Source: Clostridia bacterium
GTDB lineage: Bacteria; Bacillota; Clostridia; Christensenellales; Borkfalkiaceae
Assembly (NCBI GenBank): GCA_017452305.1
Contig: JAFTMQ010000009.1
Coordinates: 1-11,461, forward strand
Reading direction: 5' to 3'
DNA length: 11,461 nt
Part shown: piece by piece, positions 1-4,987 of the stretch
How the letters are laid out: each line of letters starts with the position of its first letter
Numbering within the stretch: position 1 is the first letter of the stretch
Notes under the pieces: generated by a model
The model's database searches: none
Seen by the model: the letters and a program-made list of their open reading frames with translations, nothing else
Told to the model about the DNA's origin: nothing
Translations under genes and position numbers: made by a program

Positions 1-103
1 CAAGGACGCGTGTATGCCTTGCATTTCCATCGGCGAGCACTGCCAAAAGCCCTATCCATGTTGGTATTACCAGCATTGCTCCGCCACACAAAAGGAAGAA
101 TAA
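1..103 (+). CDS. C-terminal end of an unidentified cysteine-rich protein (5' end outside window)
   Basis: Reading from base 2, an open frame runs to a TAA at 101-103 and gives 33 residues. Five cysteines are closely spaced (CMPC, then GEHC, then PYPC, then YYQHC) before a short polar tail, SATQKEE. Such spacing suits a metal or Fe-S site. The IGxHCxxPYxC spacing is reminiscent of the cysteine cluster of Cas4/RecB-like nucleases of the DUF2779 kind, but that is only a resemblance and the rest of the protein is missing. This frame is preferred because of its ordered cysteines and because a clean intrinsic terminator follows the stop by about 25 bases. The competing frame that runs to base 183 would read through that terminator. 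Function unknown. Confidence 0.5.
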   Translation, partial: KDACMPCISIGEHCQKPYPCWYYQHCSATQKEE

Positions 104-126
104 TTCTTCCGCTTTTCACGCAAACC

Positions 127-157
127 AAGCAAAGTCAAAACGGCTTTGCTTTTTTTG
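127..157 (+). terminator. Intrinsic terminator after the partial first gene
   Basis: AAGCAAAG (127-134) pairs perfectly with CTTTGCTT (144-151) around a 9-base loop, and the descending arm runs into a long T tract (150-156). A smaller perfect hairpin, GGAAGAA/TTCTTCC (94-100/104-110), lies over the stop codon just before it but lacks a proper T tract. Together they isolate the upstream gene from the sporulation operon that starts at 218. Confidence 0.85.
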
Positions 158-217
158 TTCTAAATCGGGAAAACGGCGCATAAGATAAACCAAAAGCAAC
201 GCATAAGGAGAACTGCT

Positions 218-1210
218 ATGAACCAAGAAATCGAATATGCGGAAATGTTGGAAATCCCCGTTTCCACCGTCAACGTCGTGCGTAAAAAGCGCCGTAAAAA
301 GAATGAAAAAAACACGCCGCCCATCCTCGCGAAAAACGTGGAAAATATCCCCTTGCAAAACGCGGCTTCGCTTGCTCCCCCTTTAAAGGACACGGTGATT
401 GCGCAGGTGAACGAGCGGATAGGGGAAGAGAGTGAAAACGCGGAAACGCCCACTTCCACCCCCGAAAATCAACCCGTTTACACCCCCGCCGAGGAAATCC
501 AAAACGAGGGCGCGTTGCGCCTTGACCCCGTACCCGAACGCATCGACACCGTCCGTCTTTACGCCGAGGACGAAATGCAGGATTTTGCACGGAACGGCTA
601 CGCTTCTATCGAGCCAAATCCGAACGAAAAACAAGAAAATCCCCCTACCATGTACGAGACGAGCGACAAGAAAATGCCGAAAGCCGTGCGCGTTGCGCTC
701 GGTGTAGAGTTTGCTTGTGCGTGCGCGCTTTGCGGTGCAATTTTCCTCACCAACGTCTTTATGCCAGGCAGCGCGATCAACACCTTTTTTAGGGGTATGA
801 TGGGGGTGCAGGACGCGCAGACGGTCAACAACCGCGTCTATTCGGATTTCGAGCTTTCCCCGATTGTTAGCGATTATTCGGGCGTTACCCTCAACTTATC
901 CGAAGCGGGCGTTTTGTCCTTCACGGACGAGTGCTGCGTCTATCCCGCCGCCGACGGCGAAATTGCGGAAATCACCAAGACGGAAAACGGCTACACGGTG
1001 AAAATCCGTTATTCCACCACCTTTACGGGCGTGTTTAACGGGCTTGACCAAGTATTCTATTCCGTGGGCGATAAGGTAAAGGAAAACGTGCCCGTGGGCT
1101 TTTCCGACGGGGAAACGGAAGTGCAGGTAACGATGTATTCCAGCGGCGAGCTTCTCAACTGCTTCCGTTTGACCGAAGAAAACTGCCTCGCTTGGGTAAA
1201 CGAAGAATAA
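218..1210 (+). CDS. spoIVFA: SpoIVFA-like membrane protein with degenerate LytM/M23 domain
   Basis: The 330-residue protein has a cytosolic N-terminal part (about 1-155) with a basic patch, VRKKRRKK (21-28), and a long acidic, proline-rich linker. A single membrane segment follows at about 156-179, then an extracytoplasmic C-terminal domain at about 240-306. That domain has the LytM/M23 beta pattern: VYPAADGEI, a TVKIRYS strand, YSVGDKVKENVPVG, then VQVTMY where active enzymes carry HLHFE. The zinc ligands are absent, so it should not be a working peptidase. In Bacillus, SpoIVFA is a non-catalytic LytM protein that holds the SpoIVFB protease inactive in the outer forespore membrane until SpoIVB cleaves it. 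The downstream M50 protease gene, 12 bases away, supports this identity better than sequence similarity does. AAGGAG at 205-210, seven bases before the ATG, fixes the start. It could instead be a SpoIIQ-like LytM protein. Confidence 0.75.
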   Translation: MNQEIEYAEMLEIPVSTVNVVRKKRRKKNEKNTPPILAKNVENIPLQNAASLAPPLKDTVIAQVNERIGEESENAETPTSTPENQPVYTPAEEIQNEGALRLDPVPERIDTVRLYAEDEMQDFARNGYASIEPNPNEKQENPPTMYETSDKKMPKAVRVALGVEFACACALCGAIFLTNVFMPGSAINTFFRGMMGVQDAQTVNNRVYSDFELSPIVSDYSGVTLNLSEAGVLSFTDECCVYPAADGEIAEITKTENGYTVKIRYSTTFTGVFNGLDQVFYSVGDKVKENVPVGFSDGETEVQVTMYSSGELLNCFRLTEENCLAWVNEE

Positions 1211-1222
1211 AGGGGTATCGGC

Positions 1223-2194
1223 TTGAAACGCAATATGAAACACCCGAAAAGCAGTACGAAAAACGGACGGAAAACCCGTCCGTTTTCTACTACAAAAGCA
1301 CCTTCATTTCTTCGTATTTTTCGCTTTTTCCGCCTGCACCCACTCTTTCTCGCCGTCGGTATTTTTTACGCCTTGAAAGGGGAATTATTCCTCTTTCTTA
1401 TTAGCACGATTGTAGCCGTCCAACACGAGTGTGCGCACGCATTCGCCGCCGCCAAGCTTGGGTATAAGCTGCGCTCGATCGTGCTTATGCCCTTTGGCGC
1501 GGTCATCGACGGAGATTTACGCTCTATTTCGCTAAAAGACGAGCTTTACGTAGCGCTTTGCGGCCCGATTTGCAACCTCGTTACGGCGGGGTTTTTCGTC
1601 GCATTATGGTGGTTGACCCCTACCATGTACGCATTCACGGACGTCGCGTGCTATTCCTCGCTCGCGATTGCACTTGTCAATTTACTCCCTGCTTATCCCT
1701 TGGACGGCGGGCGGGTGCTCCGTTGCATTCTTGCGCGGATTTTTAAAAAATCTATCCTTTCCGAACAGAAAGCCGAGGCGCGCGCCATGAAAATTTGCCG
1801 CGTAATCACCCTGCTTTTTTCCGCCGCCTTTGCCGCGCTGTTTATTGTGCAATGTACACGCGGAAGCGCGAATATTTCCGCGCTCATTTTCGCCGTATTT
1901 TTGGGCGCGAGCGGGTTTGGAAGCACCAACAAAGCCGCCGTGTACGAGCGTATGAATTTTTCCGCGCAAAATACCTTAAAAAGAGGGGCGGAAATTCGGC
2001 GGGTGGCGGTGCTTGCCTCTTGCCCGATTAAGGACGTCCTGCGGTTTATTTCCAAGGAAAGCTATTTGGTGGTGGAAGTATATGACGAACAGGAAAATCA
2101 CTTATTCAATCTTTCACAAAATCAACTGTCCGATTTGTTCGCACGCGCAAAAACGCCCTACGATCCGCTCGGTTCTTTTTATTCCAAAGAATAA
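1223..2194 (+). CDS. spoIVFB: SpoIVFB-like intramembrane zinc metalloprotease (M50B)
   Basis: The 323-residue polytopic protein carries the site-2-protease zinc motif HECAH (68-72) in the second hydrophobic segment. It also has the third-ligand motif NLLPAYPLDGG (153-163, Asp161). Roughly six membrane segments span about 38-230. The C-terminal region (about 255-310, SCPIKDVLRFISKESYLVVEVYD) resembles the single CBS-type regulatory domain of SpoIVFB. SpoIVFB cleaves pro-sigma-K in the mother cell, and linkage to the SpoIVFA-like gene 12 bases upstream supports that role. The TTG at 1223 is chosen because AAAGGGG (1209-1215) lies seven bases before it. The in-frame ATG at 1235 would be 19 bases from that site. 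The 32-residue basic N-terminal lead before FRLHPLF is longer than in Bacillus and encodes a terminator-like hairpin (1260-1286). No terminator is seen after the stop. Confidence 0.88.
   Translation: MKRNMKHPKSSTKNGRKTRPFSTTKAPSFLRIFRFFRLHPLFLAVGIFYALKGELFLFLISTIVAVQHECAHAFAAAKLGYKLRSIVLMPFGAVIDGDLRSISLKDELYVALCGPICNLVTAGFFVALWWLTPTMYAFTDVACYSSLAIALVNLLPAYPLDGGRVLRCILARIFKKSILSEQKAEARAMKICRVITLLFSAAFAALFIVQCTRGSANISALIFAVFLGASGFGSTNKAAVYERMNFSAQNTLKRGAEIRRVAVLASCPIKDVLRFISKESYLVVEVYDEQENHLFNLSQNQLSDLFARAKTPYDPLGSFYSKE
1260..1286 (+). promoter_or_regulatory. Terminator-like hairpin inside the 5' end of spoIVFB
   Basis: AAAACGGACGG (1260-1270) pairs perfectly over 11 bp with CCGTCCGTTTT (1276-1286) around the loop AAAAC. 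The GC core followed by TTTT has the form of an intrinsic terminator, though its T run is short and is part of the stem. It lies within codons 13-22 of the called spoIVFB. No usable start codon lies between it and the conserved HPLF region, so it appears to be translated. It might act as an attenuator that lowers spoIVFB relative to spoIVFA, or be a remnant of an intergenic terminator. The function is inference. Confidence 0.5.
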
Positions 2195-2267
2195 AAACAC
2201 CCTCCATGCGGCGCAAAATAGGCGGTTGCTAATTTTTCCAATTACGAAATCTTCTTTTTTTATGAAA

Positions 2268-2296
2268 AACACTTTACAACCCACGAATAAAGTGTT
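2268..2296. promoter_or_regulatory. Perfect 9-bp dyad overlapping the polysaccharide-operon promoter
   Basis: AACACTTTA (2268-2276) and TAAAGTGTT (2288-2296) are exact reverse complements separated by 11 bases, so their centres are 20 bp apart (about two helical turns). The left arm covers part of the -35 box and the right arm ends on the first base of the -10 box, as expected for a repressor operator. Read on the minus strand the dyad is followed by TTTTC and could be a weak terminator, but no minus-strand gene needs one here. The cognate regulator is not identified in this window. Confidence 0.6.
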
Positions 2297-2301
2297 ATAA
2301 T
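2273..2301 (+). promoter_or_regulatory. Sigma-A promoter for the polysaccharide co-polymerase/BY-kinase operon
   Basis: TTTACA (2273-2278, five of six consensus bases) and TATAAT (2296-2301, six of six) are spaced by 17 bp. Transcription would start near 2308, leaving a leader of roughly 120 bases before the ATG at 2428. The spoIVFB stop is about 80 bases upstream with no terminator between, so some read-through from the sporulation operon is possible. Confidence 0.85.
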
Positions 2302-2312
2302 AAGGCAGTATG

Positions 2313-2376
2313 TCGCGCATATATAATGTACGCACTACGCGTACCCGTGCGGTTGGACAACCCCACGTCCGCGCGA
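2313..2376 (+). promoter_or_regulatory. Possible three-way-junction leader RNA of the polysaccharide operon
   Basis: The leader can fold as a closed junction. Outer helix TCGCGC/GCGCGA (2313-2318/2371-2376) encloses hairpin GTACGC-ACTAC-GCGTAC (2328-2344). It also encloses a second hairpin in which CGTG-C-GGTT (2346-2354) pairs with AACC-C-CACG (2359-2367) around GGAC, with one C:C mismatch. A small TATC-GAAA-GATA hairpin with a GNRA loop (2402-2413) sits immediately before the ribosome binding site. I could not match this to any riboswitch class I know, including c-di-GMP types, and the GC-rich arms raise the chance of accidental pairing. It could be a structured regulatory leader or coincidence. 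Confidence 0.35.
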
Positions 2377-2427
2377 ATACCCCAAACCAACGAAAAAATA
2401 TTATCGAAAGATAGGAAGGAGGAACGG

Positions 2428-3834
2428 ATGCAAGAAAACGTTCAAAAGGAAGAAGGCGGCGTTAGCTTATTAGAGATATTGCGACTTCTTCTTAGCAAAA
2501 TCAAAATTTTAATCCTCGTTGTGCTTGTTGCAGGTCTTGCAGGGGGCAGCTTTGCTCTTTACACGTCTTGGAACGATTTACATTTCGGCACGAGCGTAGA
2601 ATTCTACGTCAACCCCGAAAAACCCAAAGCAACGAACGGAAACAACGCGAGCCAATTCGGCGTTTACGGTGCTTACGGCAGACACGTCATGGATAACATG
2701 GTCAAGCTGTTGGAATCGGAAAGCTTTACCGAACAGCTCCTTTTAGACGGTAAAATCTTGCCCAAGCTTAAATTTGTGGCGGGCGAAACCACCCCTCTTG
2801 GCGAAGTACTTGAGTCGGGCACTTCTTGGGCTTGGGTAAAAGAACCCTCACAGGAAGAAAGAGACGCCGCCCCCCAAGACAAGGTTTGGGCTTACGACGA
2901 GTTGGAAAACGCTTTGAAGGAAGCGGAAATTGCACGCGGTTTAGCAAATCAAAACGTCGGCAAATTAGAGCAATATACGTTATCCTTAACCGACCTCACC
3001 AAAACGTTCAACAGTATGTCTTTGCTAATGGCAGATGAATGGCTTGCGTTGCACTTAAATAATAAGCTTGCCAACGCGTCCTTCAACCAAGAAGAATACG
3101 ACGATAAGGTGGCTACCCTCACGGAAACCTCTCCCGAATACAACGATTTCAAGAAGCTTATCAGTCTTTACGATAAAATGACGGCTACCGAAGCGCAAAT
3201 CGAGAGTGTACAAGCGGATATTAAGGATCTCAACGAGGTCTTCTTCCAAAGAGCAGACGATTTGGAAAAGGTTGCTTTGGATTTGTGGCGCGCAACCCCC
3301 GGTTATAAGTCTGTTTTGAAAAATTATTCGAAAGCGGTTAGCTATTCCTACCTCGAAGCAAACGCAGACATTGACGACGCAAACAACCTTGCTCGTTCGT
3401 TCATCTACGTAAAAATCGCCGTGGTAGGCGAGCAAAACCAACCCTTCGCAGAAGAGGTGCATAGACGCGTTAAGGATATCGTTCCCGAATTCGTTAAAAA
3501 CAACATGACCGTTCCCACCGACTACGAGGGTACGAACTGCGAACGCATTACGCGTACGGACGAAATCCACAGAACCAACCCCAACCACCGCACGACGCAG
3601 GTCATCAAATACGGCTTGTTGTTCGGCGCGGCAGCGCTTGTCATTGCGGCAGTGGTAATCATTATCGTAGATAAATCGGATAAGCGTCTCCGTGATACGG
3701 AGGTTATCACCAAAAAATTCAACGTGCCTATCCTTGGTATCGTTCCTTCGATTGACGAATTGAACGAAGAATCACACGCAAGAAAGGTCGCTGCAACGAA
3801 AGCGCCTAAAAATACCAATCAGGAGGCGAAATAA
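2428..3834 (+). CDS. Wzz/YveK-family polysaccharide co-polymerase (chain-length/kinase activator subunit)
   Basis: The 468-residue protein has the co-polymerase layout. A short cytosolic N-terminus containing VSLLEILRLLLSKIK leads into a first membrane segment (about 26-47). A long extracytoplasmic domain rich in predicted helix follows, then a second membrane segment (about 396-414). The cytosolic tail, SDKRLRDTEVITKKFNVPIL, is typical of the part that contacts the BY-kinase. Such proteins set chain length in Wzy-type capsule or exopolysaccharide export and activate the kinase. The domain between the membrane helices (about 350 residues) is roughly twice that of Bacillus YveK/YwqC proteins, so the outer part is atypical. 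AAGGAGG (2416-2422), five bases before the ATG, decides the start; an in-frame ATG at 2326 lies in the leader and has no such site. The stop overlaps the next start by one base (TAATG), implying translational coupling. Confidence 0.85.
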   Translation: MQENVQKEEGGVSLLEILRLLLSKIKILILVVLVAGLAGGSFALYTSWNDLHFGTSVEFYVNPEKPKATNGNNASQFGVYGAYGRHVMDNMVKLLESESFTEQLLLDGKILPKLKFVAGETTPLGEVLESGTSWAWVKEPSQEERDAAPQDKVWAYDELENALKEAEIARGLANQNVGKLEQYTLSLTDLTKTFNSMSLLMADEWLALHLNNKLANASFNQEEYDDKVATLTETSPEYNDFKKLISLYDKMTATEAQIESVQADIKDLNEVFFQRADDLEKVALDLWRATPGYKSVLKNYSKAVSYSYLEANADIDDANNLARSFIYVKIAVVGEQNQPFAEEVHRRVKDIVPEFVKNNMTVPTDYEGTNCERITRTDEIHRTNPNHRTTQVIKYGLLFGAAALVIAAVVIIIVDKSDKRLRDTEVITKKFNVPILGIVPSIDELNEESHARKVAATKAPKNTNQEAK

Positions 3835-4706
3835 TGGGTCTTTTCACGAAATTAACGGCTAAAATCAGCTCGCACGCACACGCGCAACGCGCAAACAGAG
3901 CCTCCAAAAAACACAAGAAACACTCCCACCGCGCGGAATATTTGCTCAGCAAGGACACTCCTTTCGACGTAACGGAAGCCTTCCGTAACCTCAAAGCGTC
4001 CCTTTCCGTTTCCGTCCCTAAAAAGGAACACGGCGTTTCCATTATGGTTACGTCCGCTTATCCCGAGGACGGTAAAACGACGGTTACCACCAACCTCGCT
4101 TTGATGTTCGCGCAATCGGACGCAAAGGTTATTTTGGTGGACGCGGATATCCGTAAGGGCCGTATCGCAAAATATTTCAAGCGTAAATCTTCACCCGGCC
4201 TTTCCGATTGCTTGTCCGGCCAAAACAGCTTGGACGACGTAATCCATCATTCCCACATCAACGAAAATCTTTCGTATATTACCTGCGGTACGCACTCGCC
4301 TCGCCCCTACGAATTGTTGGAAAGCGAGGAAATGAAGAAGCTCATTCAAGAGCTTTGCCAGCGTTTCGACTACGTAATCATCGACACGCCCCCCGTGCTT
4401 TTGATTTCCGACGCGTTGGCGCTTGCGCCCTCGACGGACGGCGGCGTGCTCGTTTGCCGTCACCAAGTTTCGTATATCAGCGATATCGAACGCGCAATCA
4501 ATACCTTGAAATTTGCGAAGGTAAACCTTCTCGGTATCGTTGTAAACGACTACAAAGCGCCTAAGGTAAGCGCATACGGCGGTTATAAGAAATATTATTA
4601 CTATAACTCCTACGGCTATGGCTACGGCTCTACCAATCCCGAAGATACGGACACGGCAGAGGAAACGCCTGCAACGCCCCAAAACGCAACGGAAGAACAA
4701 AACTAA
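3834..4706 (+). CDS. BY-kinase (bacterial tyrosine kinase, CpsD/YwqD/CapB type)
   Basis: The 290-residue ATPase has all the BY-kinase elements: EAFRNLKASL (48-57), Walker A SAYPEDGKTT (74-83), Walker A' LVDADIRKGR (101-110) and Walker B VIIDTPP (181-187). A C-terminal tyrosine cluster carries nine tyrosines between 248 and 264, including four in a row. In this family the tail is autophosphorylated in trans, and cycling between phosphorylated and dephosphorylated forms controls export and polymerisation of surface polysaccharide. The partner is the co-polymerase encoded just upstream, with a one-base overlap. AGGAGG (3821-3826) lies seven bases before the ATG, inside the upstream gene. Walker A reads PEDGKTT rather than the usual PGEGKST, a mild variation. 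No tyrosine phosphatase or glycosyltransferase gene follows; a terminator closes the operon. Confidence 0.92.
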   Translation: MGLFTKLTAKISSHAHAQRANRASKKHKKHSHRAEYLLSKDTPFDVTEAFRNLKASLSVSVPKKEHGVSIMVTSAYPEDGKTTVTTNLALMFAQSDAKVILVDADIRKGRIAKYFKRKSSPGLSDCLSGQNSLDDVIHHSHINENLSYITCGTHSPRPYELLESEEMKKLIQELCQRFDYVIIDTPPVLLISDALALAPSTDGGVLVCRHQVSYISDIERAINTLKFAKVNLLGIVVNDYKAPKVSAYGGYKKYYYYNSYGYGYGSTNPEDTDTAEETPATPQNATEEQN

Positions 4707-4723
4707 TCGAAAGATAAATACGG

Positions 4724-4755
4724 AAAAAGGGTGGGATTTCCCGCCCCTTTTCTTT
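4724..4755 (+). terminator. Intrinsic terminator after the BY-kinase gene
   Basis: GGGTGGG (4729-4735) pairs with CCCGCCC (4740-4746) around ATTT, with one T:G pair. An A tract precedes it and TTTTCTTT (4748-4755) follows. It ends the two-gene polysaccharide operon 18 bases after the stop codon. Confidence 0.85.
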
Positions 4756-4765
4756 ACCAAACTTC

Positions 4766-4786
4766 AAGCTTGCCTATTGCAAGCTT
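4766..4786. repeat. 8-bp hairpin AAGCTTGC/GCAAGCTT
   Basis: AAGCTTGC (4766-4773) and GCAAGCTT (4779-4786) are perfect inverted arms around CTATT. There is no T tract, so it is not an obvious terminator. It is preceded by CAAACTTC (4759-4766), a string that also occurs in the terminal palindrome of the dispersed repeat at 10132-10139, so it may be an outlying part of the same repeat family. The rest of the gene-free stretch 4756-4987 holds repeat copy A and a second inverted pair, AACGAACG/CGTTCGTT (4841-4848/4909-4916). I could not make out a convincing promoter for lon there. Confidence 0.5.
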
Positions 4787-4865
4787 AATAAAAGCCCGTC
4801 CGAAACCACCAACCCGCACCGCAACGACGCTCTGTGAAAGAACGAACGGCACGTAGTAAGACATA

Positions 4866-4970
4866 GTCAAGGCTCCAAAAATGGCTTATCCAACATACGA
4901 CGCCCACACGTTCGTTATTATATTAAAAAACGTCACTAACACGCTAAGACTGCGTCAAGGCTCAGCCTTG
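4866..4970 (+). repeat. Dispersed repeat element, copy A (upstream of lon)
   Basis: This ~105-bp stretch aligns with 10038-10146 in the same orientation. The core 4903-4958 differs from 10079-10134 at about seven of 56 positions by eye. The element is bracketed by an exact direct repeat GTCAAGGCTC (4866-4875 and 4954-4963). It has an internal dyad ACGTTC/AAACGT (4908-4913/4928-4933) and ends in the perfect palindrome CAAGGCT-C-AGCCTTG (4956-4970). It encodes nothing convincing. It could be a MITE-like or REP-like element, or a structured RNA segment. Confidence 0.65.
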
Positions 4971-4987
4971 TTTAAGGAAGGGCGTTT

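Noticed and set aside
158..186. Possible sporulation (sigma-E-like) promoter before spoIVFA
   Set aside because: CATAAGAT (179-186) resembles a sigma-E -10, but the matching -35 region is poor, so I cannot support it as a feature.
2326..2427. In-frame upward extension of the co-polymerase gene from an ATG at 2326
   Set aside because: No ribosome binding site precedes it, the added 34 residues are not like the family's N-terminus, and a strong AAGGAGG directs initiation to 2428.
3055..3588. 177-codon open frame on the minus strand
   Set aside because: Antisense to the co-polymerase gene, with low-complexity composition and no initiation signal.
2403..4716. The same 11-mer ATCGAAAGATA at 2403-2413 and 4706-4716, at both ends of the polysaccharide operon
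   Set aside because: Short, AT-rich and palindromic around GAAA; two occurrences are easily coincidental, and the second lacks the flanking context of the first.
4191..4760. 189-codon open frame on the minus strand
   Set aside because: It lies antisense across the BY-kinase gene and its terminator, has no start signal, and only mirrors the codon bias of the real gene.
4800..4910. Minus-strand reading frame across repeat copy A as a small protein
   Set aside because: No start signal or recognisable features. The equivalent region of copy B is interrupted by stops, so coding is not conserved.
4756..4987. Heat-shock operator (CIRCE or CtsR type) or clear promoter before lon
   Set aside because: Neither operator consensus is present. 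The TATATT-like bases at 4919-4924 belong to the dispersed repeat and have no acceptable -35.
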